The notes: a model not told the origin generated them from the letters alone. A DNA stretch of 64,000 bases from CBDIDH01 sp965277595 (GCA_965277595.1 CBDIDH010000002.1:310001-374000); one strand, 5' to 3'. Counted from the first letter of the stretch, positions 1-10,600 are shown. Program-made: numbers and translations.

Positions 1-758
1 ACCGCGTCGTCGTCGAGCGTGCCGGGGTACGCGCGGTTGCCGACGACCTTGCCGTCGAAGAGGAGGATGAGGTGTTCGGCCCCGACCCGGCGGACCTGCC
101 GGAGGCTGTGGCTGACGAGAACAAGAAGGCGGCGCGGGCGCGTGGCTTGATAGCTCAGTCCGCCGGAGCGCCACTGCGCCAGCAGGTCGAGCACGACCTC
201 GGCGTTCTGCCGGTCGAGGTTGCTGGCGGGCTCGTCGGCGAAGACGATTCGGGGGTCGTGGATGATCGCCCGGACGACCGCGGCGCGTTGCCGTTCGCCC
301 CCCGAGAGCTTCCGCGCGGGACGGTCGATATGCGGCGAGAGCCCGGCCGCGGCGAGCAGAGCGACGACCCGCCGGTCTTGTTCCTCGGGCGCGACCCTGG
401 CCAGTTCGAGCGGGACCGAGACGTTCTGGCGGACGCTGAAATGCGGCAAGAGGTACGACGACTGGAAGACGAAGCCGAACTCTTCACGCCGGAGCCTCGC
501 CTGTTCCGCGCGGGGAAGATCCTGAAGCGGGGCGGAGGCGCCTTCGTAAGTGACCGCCCCGCCCGCCAGCGCCTGATCCCAGAGCAGCCCGAGGACGTTC
601 AGGAGCGTTGACTTGCCCGAGCCCGACTCACCGAGCAGGGCCACCGTTCCCTCGGCCGGAAGCGGCAGATCATGGCCGGTCAGGTCGAGCGGGGCGCGGG
701 GGGGACGTTGCCCCTTCGGTTCGTAATGAAAGAGCAATTTTCGCGCGTTCAGGGTCAT
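1..758 (-). CDS. ABC transporter ATP-binding protein (MacB/LolD-like), 3-prime end beyond window
   Basis: Reading the minus strand from an ATG at 758 gives about 252 residues of an ABC ATPase that continues past the left edge. Visible motifs are Walker A GESGSGKST near residue 43, a Q-loop FQSSY, the signature LSGGE, Walker B IVFADEP and a late switch histidine in LVSHS. The FxSSYLLPHFSVxxNV stretch is typical of the MacB/LolD/FtsE branch, whose members power mechanotransmission across the inner membrane rather than bulk import. The start codon overlaps the stop of the vWA gene (ATGA), so it is translationally coupled as the last visible gene of the ten-gene block. A permease partner would be expected just outside the window. 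The family call is firm; the substrate is unknown. Confidence 0.9.
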   Translation of the reverse strand, partial: MTLNARKLLFHYEPKGQRPPRAPLDLTGHDLPLPAEGTVALLGESGSGKSTLLNVLGLLWDQALAGGAVTYEGASAPLQDLPRAEQARLRREEFGFVFQSSYLLPHFSVRQNVSVPLELARVAPEEQDRRVVALLAAAGLSPHIDRPARKLSGGERQRAAVVRAIIHDPRIVFADEPASNLDRQNAEVVLDLLAQWRSGGLSYQATRPRRLLVLVSHSLRQVRRVGAEHLILLFDGKVVGNRAYPGTLDDDA

Positions 759-3451
759 CAGGGAACCTCGTCCTGGACGTCGAGCCAGTAGTATTTCGTG
801 GTGCCGCCGGGAATCGTGAAGCCTCTCGGGCGGTCGTAAATCGTGTCGCCCTTGATGTGGACGATGAAATCGCCCTTGTCTTCCTTGACCGTCCTGGTCG
901 TCCAGTCTCGTTCCTTGTCGTTGAGGATGTCGTTGAGCCGATCGATCTTGGCGGCGAGGTTCTCCACGACCTGCCAGTCGAGATCGATCGAGGCCCTGTT
1001 CAGCGGATATCTGAGCAGGTCGCTGTGGACCTGAAGGCCGAGCCGCTGGAGTGTCGCCTTCTCGAACGAGACGTCGGCCGACTTCCCCTCGCCGACAAGG
1101 TCCTGGATCAGCTTGCGGACGACCTCTTTCGACGGCTGCTTGCGACGGTCGTTCGTGGCCTTGAAGTTGACGACGGGCTTCAAAGCGTTGACCAGTTCTT
1201 GAATCTCGGCGCGGTTGAGCAAGACGACCTCGCGGGTCTGCGAGACCCGGTTCTCTTGTCCCTTCGGATACTTCCAGACGTGGCCAAGGTTGAACCCCTG
1301 AAGGTCGGCCTCGGTCTCGCCGGGTTTGGGGTCGAGGAGCCGGGCCGCCTCGGGAACCTTGCGACGGATGACGTTCTTGAAGTCTTCGTCGAGGGTCGTT
1401 GACGACTTCCCCATCCGGACCGCTTCGACCTGAAGGCGCATCCGTTCGGCGTCGGTCTTGAGCCCCTCATAGCTTCGCGAGATGACCTTGGCGAGGTCGT
1501 CGCGACCGAGCACCAGGTTGGTGCCGAGCGTTCGCTTGCTGCTGCCCCGGTTCTCGTTGAGGATGCGAGTCAGGGCGGCCATCTGGTCGGCGAAGGTCCG
1601 GGCGTCGGCCGACCGCTCGGGGGGAACGACCTGGACGGAGATGAACTCGGTGGGGGTGTCGGAATTCGGGCGAAAAAAGTGGCTGGTCAGTTGCGGTAGG
1701 GTGGGGTCGTTCGACTTGTCGCCCATGTCGCCGATCAGGACGACCAGCTTGCGGGCGTAGGTGGAAAAAAAGGCTCCACTGATGGCCTGCTGAAGGCCCT
1801 CGAAGACCATTTCACGAGGCAGGCCCCCGCCGTGAAACTCGGCGTGGTTGCGGACCCGGTCGGCGAAGTCGCCGGCAAGCTGGTCGGCGGCCTGGAGCTT
1901 CATCACCTCGAAGGGCTTGTGGCCTGGGTCTTTCTCGTCGATGTCGTTGTAGTAGGCGACCGCGAGCTTCACGGTCGGGCCGCCCTTGCCGTCCTTGCCG
2001 AGCTTCGCCACGCCTGCCTGAGCATCGGCGACGATCTCCGCGACGGCGTCGGCGACGTCGGGGAAGTGCTGACCCATGCTCAAGGTGTCGTCGATCACGA
2101 AGAGGATCTCGGTGGAGGTGAGCAGCTTGCCGACCTCCTCGATTTTCTTCTTGAGGTCGTCGATCTGTGTCTGAGACTGGTTCGTGGTCCCGCCAATCGC
2201 GCCGATGCGATAGAGCAGATTGCCATTCTTCGCGGTCGAGGGGAGCTTAGGCTCGTCGCTCACGGGGCGACGCGCCGCCGGCAGCGCGGGAAAACGCATG
2301 TGGTGCGGTTCGTACCCCAGGGAGACCTTGTCTCCGGCCGCGAGGCTCGGCGCGGGGGCATTGACCTCGCGCCCCTTCGCCCCCTTTGACTCGGCAACGG
2401 ATCGTTGATAGTCCTCATAAGTGACGAACGTCTCGACCATCGGCCGTTGAATCTTCGAGGGAACGGGCTTGCCGAGATACGAGGTAAACTCTTCCGGGTA
2501 GAAGGCGGCCCAGGCGTCGGCGGCCGTCTCGAAGACCTCGCCCGGCTTCGTTCGACGCGGGTTGGCCTCGGGCATGGTCGATGCCTGGTCCCAGGCGATC
2601 GCCTCGCGGGTGAGCCAGGGAATCGTCCGCGATTCTGGAACCCAGCCGATGATGACTTCTTTCACGTTGTCCGTGCGCGTTCCCAGGTTGACCTCGATCG
2701 AAGGCGACGAGCCGAGCAGCAGGTAGGCGTTGTCCTGCGTTGTCTGGCCCTCGGGCGTCACCCGTCCCGCGGGGCTCCGGGCGTAGACCCAGAAGATGTT
2801 AAACAGGCTGTACTGGCCGAGCCGGTAGTCGGCGCGTTCCTTTTCCGACGTCGGCTCGGAGGGGACCGAGAGAGTCCAGACAGCACGCTGAAATTCGCCC
2901 TTCTCATCGAGAAGGGTCTCGGCCCGTTTCGGGTCGTTGACGATCATCGTCTTGATCGGGATGCAATTGGCCTGCGCGACGAGGGCCTTGTTTGCCTCAA
3001 TGACAAAGTCGCGAGGGACCCATCCCAGTGGCCGGCTCAACGACTTGCCGTCGCCGGCAAACTGACCGACCAGGAGGAATTCATGGCGGGCTTTTCCCCC
3101 GCCCTGGCCCTGCGATTCCAAGAGGACGCCGCACGCATCGAGGTAAGCGAACTCGTCTAGGCCGACGACCGGCTTGGCGTCCATGGCGTCCCGGCTACGC
3201 GGGCGAAGGTGCTTGACGGCGATCCAGACCCGCCAGGGCGGGGGGGGAGGGTCATTGGGTTTCAACGCCGGCTCACAGGCGTCGCGGACGGGCGTCGGCA
3301 GAAAAGCTTTCGGCATCGACTTGTGTTCCGGAATCTCGATGAGATCCGTTGGTGCCTGCGCGCGAGCGTCCGAGAGGAGACCGGCGAGCAGCGCGGCCGC
3401 CAGCGCCAGAGGCGCCGCGGCGACGCGAGGGCGGGGGCTTGTGAGCGTCAT
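758..3451 (-). CDS. Secreted von Willebrand factor A domain protein
   Basis: This 897-residue protein has an N-terminal signal peptide (hydrophobic run rich in Ala and Leu, then DARAQA). I chose the ATG at 3451 because AAAGGA lies 8 nt upstream and the signal peptide then sits at the N-terminus; an upstream ATG at 3511 would add 20 polar residues. Residues about 445-650 form a vWA domain with a MIDAS-like FVIDDTLSMG (DxTxS form), a GGGLPREM loop and a later GDMGD. The N-terminal half has two GWVP motifs, possibly SH3-like. The vWA sequence resembles the C-terminal domain of PpkA, the type VI secretion kinase. It lies between a membrane coiled-coil gene and the ABC ATPase gene, which suggests an extracytoplasmic sensing or assembly part of this complex. 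The vWA call is firm; the role is inferred. Confidence 0.82.
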   Translation of the reverse strand: MTLTSPRPRVAAAPLALAAALLAGLLSDARAQAPTDLIEIPEHKSMPKAFLPTPVRDACEPALKPNDPPPPPWRVWIAVKHLRPRSRDAMDAKPVVGLDEFAYLDACGVLLESQGQGGGKARHEFLLVGQFAGDGKSLSRPLGWVPRDFVIEANKALVAQANCIPIKTMIVNDPKRAETLLDEKGEFQRAVWTLSVPSEPTSEKERADYRLGQYSLFNIFWVYARSPAGRVTPEGQTTQDNAYLLLGSSPSIEVNLGTRTDNVKEVIIGWVPESRTIPWLTREAIAWDQASTMPEANPRRTKPGEVFETAADAWAAFYPEEFTSYLGKPVPSKIQRPMVETFVTYEDYQRSVAESKGAKGREVNAPAPSLAAGDKVSLGYEPHHMRFPALPAARRPVSDEPKLPSTAKNGNLLYRIGAIGGTTNQSQTQIDDLKKKIEEVGKLLTSTEILFVIDDTLSMGQHFPDVADAVAEIVADAQAGVAKLGKDGKGGPTVKLAVAYYNDIDEKDPGHKPFEVMKLQAADQLAGDFADRVRNHAEFHGGGLPREMVFEGLQQAISGAFFSTYARKLVVLIGDMGDKSNDPTLPQLTSHFFRPNSDTPTEFISVQVVPPERSADARTFADQMAALTRILNENRGSSKRTLGTNLVLGRDDLAKVISRSYEGLKTDAERMRLQVEAVRMGKSSTTLDEDFKNVIRRKVPEAARLLDPKPGETEADLQGFNLGHVWKYPKGQENRVSQTREVVLLNRAEIQELVNALKPVVNFKATNDRRKQPSKEVVRKLIQDLVGEGKSADVSFEKATLQRLGLQVHSDLLRYPLNRASIDLDWQVVENLAAKIDRLNDILNDKERDWTTRTVKEDKGDFIVHIKGDTIYDRPRGFTIPGGTTKYYWLDVQDEVP

Positions 3452-3517
3452 CGGCGTGGTCCTTTGCGATCGGTCGGGCCAGGGAGGGGGATCGGGACGA
3501 GCATCAAACAAAGAGCG

Positions 3518-5020
3518 TCAGCGGCCTCGGCCCTGAGGTTCGGTCGCGACGATCATCTCGGCCTGGAGCTTGTCGGTTTCCGGGGCAACTTCGCGGGCGC
3601 CGCCGCCGTGGTCCTTGCAGAAGTCGTCCCAGTCCTTGAGCCGGTCCTTCTCGCACTTGCCGACGATCAGGGCATGGACCCGGACCGACTTCGGCCAGCG
3701 TGGGTCGTCTCGCTTCGGCGGAGAGACCGCGGGGCCGACGACCAGAACGCAGCGCCGGGCCACGCCCTCGGGAACCTCGGAGAAGAGGGCTTTCGGGTCG
3801 AATTTCTGAAAGTCGTCGCCGCTGCCCGCCTCGGTCGTCCAGGCGACCTGAAAGGGGGCCGAGGGCGCGGGGTCAGGCCCGAACGGAACGACGTTCCCCC
3901 CTTTTTGAAGGGCGCCATTGCTCGACAGGAAGAGTGCGATCTGGTAGCCGTCGTATCCCCACCGCAGCGGAGTTTCCAGGAACAGGCGTTCGAGCGCCGC
4001 CTTGCAGGTCTCGGCCTTCAGCGCCATCGAGTTAAAGAGTACGAGGGCTGTCCTCTCTGGCCTCGCCGGCTTCTTCAGAAGCGTTCGAAGTCCCTCGAAC
4101 CGACCCGAGAGGGTGTCGATGGCGACCTTGTTTGACTCGACCGGCCTGGTGACCGCCTCGTTCACGGTCCGAGAGACGTCGCGGGCGACCTGATCTCCCA
4201 GGTTCTCCAGGACGGCCTTGTTCGCGGCGGCCTCGTTCTTCAGGGTCCTGACAAGGCCATCGATCGCCGCGCGGCTGGCCTCGACTTGCCGCAGGGTCTT
4301 GCCGGCGCTCTCGGCGAGTTCTTCATGTCGCGGCCGGAGACTCTGGAGGCCCTGCGCCGCGTCGCGGACCTGATCCGCCGCGACCTGCATGGAGCGGGCC
4401 CGGTCCTCGACCTGATCGAGCCGGGCGGCGATCAGGGTCGATTGCGACCGATCCCGATCGAGACCCGATGCCACCGCCTGACGATAAACCAACTGGATGA
4501 CGGTCAGAAGCCCAAGGCCGACGGCGACGATCATCAGCGCTCCCGCCCAGGACGAGACGCGGTAGCCAAGCGGCAGACGCCGCGTTGCCTCCAGTTCGCC
4601 CATTCCGGTCGTCGCCCCGGCAAGGCGCCCCGAAAGCTCGCCAAGGCGTTCGTCCAGCGACCGCAGGGCGTTCTCGATCGGGTCGAGCCGGTTTTTCAGC
4701 ACGGCCTGGCGCGACGCCTCGGCCCCTTTCTGCCGGTCGCTGATCTCCAGGTCGTGGGCCCGCAGCTTTTCAAAGAACTCGTGAAGGATCGACTCGGCCT
4801 TGCTGACTCTGTCGAGAAAGTCTCCGGAAGTTTCGAGCTTCGCAAAGAGCCTTGCCTGGGCCTCCTGCGCAATCTCAAGGCGTTTGACCGAGTCTTTGAG
4901 GGTCGCGTTCGCGGACTCGACGCGATCGAGGAGGGGACCGACGTTCACGGTCGAGCCGACGGCGTTGGCCTCTTCGGGTCGGTCGTCATCGAACGTGTTC
5001 CGATCAGTGTTGTCCTGCAT
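3518..5020 (-). CDS. Membrane-anchored coiled-coil protein of the ten-gene block
   Basis: This 500-residue protein is not assignable to a known family by eye. Residues 25-135 are heptad-rich and presumably a cytoplasmic coiled coil. One transmembrane helix lies near residues 157-177, followed by a second coiled coil to about residue 300. A compact alpha/beta domain near residues 310-500 starts with ALVLFNSMAL and later has CVLVVGPAVS; it could be a degenerate vWA/Rossmann-like fold, but no MIDAS residues are visible. I chose the ATG at 5020 because it lies 13 bp after the preceding gene's stop and begins a plausible acidic N-terminus; an open frame continues upstream inside that gene. The architecture suggests a signal-bridging strut across the inner membrane. 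The gene is real with good confidence; the function is unknown. Confidence 0.75.
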   Translation of the reverse strand: MQDNTDRNTFDDDRPEEANAVGSTVNVGPLLDRVESANATLKDSVKRLEIAQEAQARLFAKLETSGDFLDRVSKAESILHEFFEKLRAHDLEISDRQKGAEASRQAVLKNRLDPIENALRSLDERLGELSGRLAGATTGMGELEATRRLPLGYRVSSWAGALMIVAVGLGLLTVIQLVYRQAVASGLDRDRSQSTLIAARLDQVEDRARSMQVAADQVRDAAQGLQSLRPRHEELAESAGKTLRQVEASRAAIDGLVRTLKNEAAANKAVLENLGDQVARDVSRTVNEAVTRPVESNKVAIDTLSGRFEGLRTLLKKPARPERTALVLFNSMALKAETCKAALERLFLETPLRWGYDGYQIALFLSSNGALQKGGNVVPFGPDPAPSAPFQVAWTTEAGSGDDFQKFDPKALFSEVPEGVARRCVLVVGPAVSPPKRDDPRWPKSVRVHALIVGKCEKDRLKDWDDFCKDHGGGAREVAPETDKLQAEMIVATEPQGRGR

Positions 5021-5033
5021 GAGATTTATCGGT

Positions 5034-6680
5034 TCACCTGGGTGTCGGAGACTTGAGGTCCTGAACGATGTAGTCGGCGAGTTCCTCAATCTGCTCGCGA
5101 GTCCTGAGGAAGCGGGCGGTCCCGCCTTTCTCTTGAAAAACTTTCTGGAGCGCGTCGCTGAAATCGGAGCCGCCGAGCACGTAGAAATGCGCCCGATTGC
5201 CCGGGGGCCAGCGAAGGGCGGCGGGGTCAAAGCGGTACTGGGCGATCCGGCCTAGCGTCGGCCAGAGGACCGCCACCTGAAAGTTGGGGTTTGCCGCCCT
5301 TGGCCGGAAGGACGAGGCGGCGTCGAAGGCGGCGTTGAGAATCGTGTCAAGCGAGTCGCCATCCTCGCGTCGGAAGGGTTTACCCGACTCGTTGGGAGCC
5401 GATCGCTTGACATCGAGCGCCCAGACGGCCGGGGGCGCGTCTTTGCGGACGAGGACGAACCCGCCGCGCGAGAGCACGGTACGATTGGCCTCGAAGACGT
5501 CCCAGAAGGGCCGGTCCAGGTCGCGGTTCTCCACCAACTCGTCGGTCTGGACGACGACGACCAGGAGGTCGCCCTTGAGCTTGACCTCCCGCGCGCTGAG
5601 GGTCAGCCGACTCGGCGAGGGTTCGAGGCGTCCCCCTTCCGCACGATCGAAGGTCAGCTCCGCGGACCGGGTCGGGGCGTCGGGCTTACCGGGCGTCGGC
5701 TTAAGGACAACCTCGCGACTCCCTTCACCGGGGGCAACCTCGATGATGGGCGGGGGATCGACCAGGCTTTCCGAGTTTGAGGTCACCCGGCAATGCAGGC
5801 GGACCGCCCTGGCGCTTGGCGGCCTGACGGTGACGCGGAAGGCGAAGGGCCTCTCCGAGCCTGAAGGGACGATCGAGGTGATCTCCTCGACGCGGACGAC
5901 TGGCGCCGGTTCGTCGTCATGCACGAGCACCTTGAGCGTGGCCGGAGAGCCGAGCGTGACGCCGGGGCTGTTATGGAGCGTCACGGCCAGGATGCGGTCG
6001 CCGGTATGCACCGAATCGTCGGGAATGTCCAGCGGGAGGGTGGCCGAGACCATCCCCTCGGGAACGATCTGCGCTTGCGCGGGGCGGTCGTCCACCTGAT
6101 AGGAGACCGTGACCGGCCCGGACGTCGCTGGTTGGAATCGAACGGCGAGGTCCAGAGACCTCTGGCCCTCGGTCACCTCGGGCGCTCTCGCCGCGAAGGA
6201 GACCGCGACGGTTCGACCGGAGGCAGTCCGGCGCGGAATGATGACCATCCACGACGCGGAGTTTGGGTCGATCGCTACGCCGCCGACGGCCTTCAGGGCC
6301 AATCGAAGCGGAGTGTCAACGCGACGATCGGCATCGAGAATCACCAGGTCGAGGGGGGTCTTCTCCCTGAGCGGATCGAGCGTGAGCGGCGAGCCAAGCG
6401 GGGCGAAATCGATCCCCTCGCGGGCGGCGCCGGGGCCGCCCGAGGCGACCACCGCGACCTTCAACCCCAGCACCGGCCGACTACAGACGATCTGAAGCCG
6501 GAGAAGGCCCGGCCGGTCGTCGGCCTTCAGGGGGCTGGCGGGATCAAAGCCGACGATGGCCGCCGCGGGAAACCTTCCCTGTTGGCGGTAGGCCGCGATC
6601 GACGCGATCCCCAGCGCCGGCGTGTAAACTAAGGCCCAGACGATCCAGACGGCCATGTTCCAACGATCGGGGCGGTTCAC
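5034..6680 (-). CDS. Membrane-anchored Calx-beta-like protein
   Basis: This 548-residue protein has one N-terminal transmembrane helix (about residues 9-31) and a large outside portion. Residues about 160-260 look like a Calx-beta module: the run FAARAPEVTEGQRSLDL, then alternating strands ending in LKVLVHDDEPAP. A second beta-sandwich follows at about 265-370. The C-terminal 170 residues are alpha/beta, with LLVVVVQTDELVEN and later VAVLWPTLG, and could be a degenerate vWA-type fold. It is 13 bp upstream of the coiled-coil gene and 26 bp downstream of the four-helix membrane gene, in the same orientation. A scaffold role in an envelope complex fits but is inferred. The domain call is moderate and was made by eye. 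Confidence 0.72.
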   Translation of the reverse strand: MNRPDRWNMAVWIVWALVYTPALGIASIAAYRQQGRFPAAAIVGFDPASPLKADDRPGLLRLQIVCSRPVLGLKVAVVASGGPGAAREGIDFAPLGSPLTLDPLREKTPLDLVILDADRRVDTPLRLALKAVGGVAIDPNSASWMVIIPRRTASGRTVAVSFAARAPEVTEGQRSLDLAVRFQPATSGPVTVSYQVDDRPAQAQIVPEGMVSATLPLDIPDDSVHTGDRILAVTLHNSPGVTLGSPATLKVLVHDDEPAPVVRVEEITSIVPSGSERPFAFRVTVRPPSARAVRLHCRVTSNSESLVDPPPIIEVAPGEGSREVVLKPTPGKPDAPTRSAELTFDRAEGGRLEPSPSRLTLSAREVKLKGDLLVVVVQTDELVENRDLDRPFWDVFEANRTVLSRGGFVLVRKDAPPAVWALDVKRSAPNESGKPFRREDGDSLDTILNAAFDAASSFRPRAANPNFQVAVLWPTLGRIAQYRFDPAALRWPPGNRAHFYVLGGSDFSDALQKVFQEKGGTARFLRTREQIEELADYIVQDLKSPTPR

Positions 6681-6706
6681 CGGCGGTCTCCTCAGGCGAA
6701 GGGCGG

Positions 6707-7612
6707 TCAGTCTCCGACGTTCTCGCCCGGCGCCGAAACATCGGCCGAGGGGGGGTCGAAAAGCTCGTCGAACATCGACCCCTTCGAAGCGATCTTCTGC
6801 CGGTCCGGGGGAACCCAGGGGTCGGACCGACCGTCCTTCGTGTCCTCGTCGTCAGGCAAGTCGGGGTCGAGACCTGAAAACCCGTCGTCGCCAGAGTCAA
6901 GTGTCTCGTCGAGCTGATCGTCCCCAGAATCGTCTCGCGGTTTCATGCCGGCGGAGTCGCCTCGACCGAGGATGTCGCGCAGGATCGGGGAATGTCGACT
7001 GATGCGTCGCCCCGCCAGGCTCCGCCAGCGTTCGAACTGGGTCTGGACCTCGAAGGCCAGCCAGGTTGTCCAGGCCAGCACCAGACCGGCCTCGCCGATC
7101 GCCACCGGCAAGGGGAGGAAGACCTCGACGAGGGCCGCGCCGTCGGTGTCGGCCCTGACATTCCGCCAGCCGTCGAAGAAGCCAAGCGCGGGCAGGGCGA
7201 AGGCGAGGATCTGAAACGACCACCAGCGCCAGGCCGCGTTGGTCCGGGCGTCGTGCGCCGCGGTGTCGAGCCGCGTTTCGATGTCCGACTGGCCAAAGAG
7301 GCCCGAGAGCCGCCCGCGCAACGCCCCGGCGACGAGAAGTCGGGGCCAGGCCGACGCATTGGCGAGGCCGTCCGCCTCGGCATCGCGGAGAGCGCGACCG
7401 CGAGCGACCCACTGGAACGTCTCCTGAAGCAGGGTCGTCAGCGCGGCGATGGTCAGGGCGTGGCAGATCAGCATTGGGGTGCCGGTCAGCCGTTCCAGGG
7501 CCTCGGGCCGCGCCAGCCGCAACCCGCCCGCCGCCGCGACCCCAAGCGCGAGGCCGATCCAGGGGCGAGCCGGCGCGGGGAGTTCTGTCGAAACCGGAGC
7601 GTCCGCCATCAT
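6707..7612 (-). CDS. Four-helix membrane protein, possibly MotA/TolQ/ExbB-like
   Basis: This 301-residue protein has hydrophobic segments near residues 17-34, 47-64, 130-147 and 163-188. The last pair reads LPALGFFDGW, a short loop, then a long helix with VAIGEAGLVLAW. That pattern recalls the paired channel helices of MotA/TolQ/ExbB proton channels (P-x-LG-F then a VAIxxxxxGL helix), but no search was possible. The C-terminal 90 residues are acidic and disordered. Two adjacent ATG codons (7612 and 7609) overlap the stop of the 1180-residue gene, indicating translational coupling. If the channel assignment is right, this gene would energise the complex with ion-motive force. Membrane protein: confident. 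Proton channel: tentative. Confidence 0.7.
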   Translation of the reverse strand: MMADAPVSTELPAPARPWIGLALGVAAAGGLRLARPEALERLTGTPMLICHALTIAALTTLLQETFQWVARGRALRDAEADGLANASAWPRLLVAGALRGRLSGLFGQSDIETRLDTAAHDARTNAAWRWWSFQILAFALPALGFFDGWRNVRADTDGAALVEVFLPLPVAIGEAGLVLAWTTWLAFEVQTQFERWRSLAGRRISRHSPILRDILGRGDSAGMKPRDDSGDDQLDETLDSGDDGFSGLDPDLPDDEDTKDGRSDPWVPPDRQKIASKGSMFDELFDPPSADVSAPGENVGD

Positions 7613-10600
7613 TCGATCTCCACCTGAGCGGCGACCCGCAAGGCGCCCTGCGACGTCTTCAGGCCGGGGCGGCGGAGGCGACGGACCCGGCCCGTTCGGA
7701 GCGGACCCCGCGCCACCACCTCGACCCACGACTCGGGCAGGTCGCCGACCGCCCGCGGCTCAAACTTGAAAAACTGGAAGGCACGCTCGAGCAGCGCCGC
7801 GACCCGGGCTTCAAGCCGGACGAACTCGTCGTACGAATCCCCACGGAAGGTCTCTCCCAGGGTCATCCAGAACGCCAGGTAGAAATCGATTGCCTTGAGA
7901 TCGAGCCGTCCCGAACGGGCCGCCAGGGGCCAGGTCAGAAGCATCGCCAGCATCTTGCGGGCGTCGGGATGGTCAAGTCCGCCAAGGTGGTCGACAAGAT
8001 CCTGGTAGCCTTCGGGAGCGCGCCCGCTGGAGACGCCCAGAAGGGCCGGCGACGCGCCCAGGCCGAATCTCCGGACCGTCAGCGCGCCGGCCTCACCGGC
8101 TCCTTCGGTGAAGGCGGGGGGAGGGTCATCGGGGTCCACCCGCGCTTCGGACTCGGAGAATTCGCCGAGATCCGGCGGCCGCGCGTACGACCAGTTCGCC
8201 GGATGAACCGTCAGGCCGAGCGACCGGGCGACCTCGCGCGGACCCGCGAGCGCAAGGTCGAGCGCCGCGGCCGAGGTCGTTGACGGAGCCTCGGCGATCG
8301 CGCTCAAGACCGAGACCAGCGGTGCCCAATCTTCGCCGGGCCGACCGCTCGGGTCGGATCGAGCGAAGCGAGGGGCCTCCTCAGCCAGCGCGGCGATCGC
8401 TTGGGCAAGGGGGTCTGGTAAACCGTCGACCTGTTGCGCCGCCTTGCACGCCTCGATCGCCGCGGCGAGCCAGGGGCGATCGCCCCGCGACCCGAGGCTG
8501 AAGGTCCCTCTGGCTCGTTCCGGGACCAGGGAGAAGCGCAGCTCTTCCGAAGGGATCGGCACGCCGATGGGCGCGACGTCATCAAACCGCCACGCCAGGC
8601 CGCCGACGGCCTTGATCGCGGCGGCCCCCTTTGACGTCTCGGCCCAGCGCGGGGCGAACGTCTCGGGGTCGAGATCGGGGTAAATCGTGATCGCCTTGCG
8701 CGGAAAGATCTGCCGGAGCCAGCGTCGGAAGGGAATAGCGGCCGGATCGTCGGCCAGCGCGGGGAGGATCAGGGCATTGACCGTCGAGTCGTCCTGCAGA
8801 GCGATTTTGATCCGTTTCTCGATCTCGGCCAGGGCGGTCGCGGCGTCGGGCCGGGCGGGGAGCCAGCGGAGCGCCCGGAAGGCTGTCGCGAGCGGCCCGT
8901 CGGTCAGCGCGCCGAGCGGCGGAAGGGTGGCCCAGCGCAGGACCTCGGCCGGGCATGTCGCCGCGGCGCGCAGGTGAACTGCGGCGGGGCGGCCGGGCCG
9001 GGCCAGTCGGCAGTTGACCACCTCGACTTCGCGGCTGGTTCCGACGGCCTCGTCCCAGGTCACCCTGACGGTCTCGGAAGTGCTGGCCTTGACCAGAGCG
9101 GGAAGGTCGACCGCCAGGTCGGCGGCACGCAGTGGAACGCCCAGGCGAGCGCGAGCGGGCTCGGTCATCGCCTGGTAAAAGTCCCGCGCGATGAGGTCGA
9201 GCCGGCCGGCGTTCCGGTCTCGGGGGGTCTGGAATCGGGCGTCTTCGTCGTAGAAGGCCAGGAACAGGTCGCTCATCGGGTCCATCCCCGGCGAGCTTGG
9301 CGGAGGTGGAAGGCCCGGGCCAGTGGCCGTCCGCGCGGCGATCAGGTCGGCGATCAGGTCGGCCAGGCCCGACCGCGCCGCCCAGGGCGCGGGGCGCGAC
9401 TCGTCCGGACCTGCATAAATGAGGCGAGGGAGCGTGGATTCGTGGTGGACCAGGATACGGACCCAGGGTTCAGAGTCAATCCAGGGGTGCGGCACCCGGA
9501 CCCAGACCGAGGGAAAGACGAACCGGCCGTCCGGGGTCTGAAGCGCGATCACATCCGAGGAGGCGGCAGTCTCGCCAACGCCAACGCCAACGCCAGGACC
9601 AGCGAGAGTCTGGGGACGCCCGGAGACCCCGTCGGCGACGACGACCGTCCACCCCGGGGCGAGTGCCGCGCCCGACCGAGCCGGCGGACTTGCAAGCCGG
9701 TAGCCGAGCCGATCGAGCTCCAGAATCAGCAAGGACGACTCGGGCGAGGGGGCGATCCGTGCCCGACCAAGGATTTCCCAGATCAGGGCCAGGTCGTCTG
9801 TCGAGGGTGCGAGGTGCAGGTCCGGCGCTTCCGCCAGCCGGGACAGGAGCAACCGGGCCAGTTCCGCGAGCCGGACCGGCCTCTTCAGACCTCGGAGGGC
9901 CTTGAGCGGGTCATAAAGCGGTGATTCCGTCTCGGCGGGGGCCTCGAATTCCGCGGGGCGGAGCAGGCGATCCCCGACTCCTGGCGAGGTCGTCGCCAGG
10001 CCCGTTGTCCTGAGCGACCAGGAGTCGCCCCTGGCGCGGACCGTCCGCCAGTGCGCCCGAGCCGCGTCAAGCTCCTGATGTCGGATCAGGACGACCGCGC
10101 AGCCGAGAATGTGGCCAAGCTGGCGGCGCGCCTCGTCCCAGACGCCCATCGGCAGTGGTCGCGCGCGATCAACGCCGTCGAGCGCGTCGACGACTCCCAG
10201 AGCCAGCGCCTCGCGGGGCGTGAGCGGAGACGCGGGCCGGGGGATCTTGAGAGCTTTAAGCCAGGACATGTCGTCGCGCCCCGTGATCTCGCGGACGCTC
10301 CGCGCCAGTTCGGCCAGCGCGCGGGGCGGCCAGGTCGCGGGCGTCTGGTCGTAGGCGACCTGCCAGTAATAGCGGTCGTTCCAGTCGACCCCCGAGGCGC
10401 GTCCGGGGGGTGGCGGGTGAGCGATGACCCGGACGATTTCCAGGTTCCTTATATGCCGTCTCGCCTCGTCCGCGAGGCCGGAACGATCGATCCGCTCGAT
10501 GCCCTTGACGAGCAACGCGACCCGCTCGATCTCTTTCCTGAGCCGCTTGTCGAAGTCAAAGGCGTTCTCGCGCTCGACGAGCGCGGGGGTCAACCGGTAC

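Noticed and set aside
9570..9602. Hexamer tandem GCCAAC repeats
   Set aside because: They lie in frame inside the 1180-residue gene and encode a Gly-Val run; a local microsatellite without further meaning.
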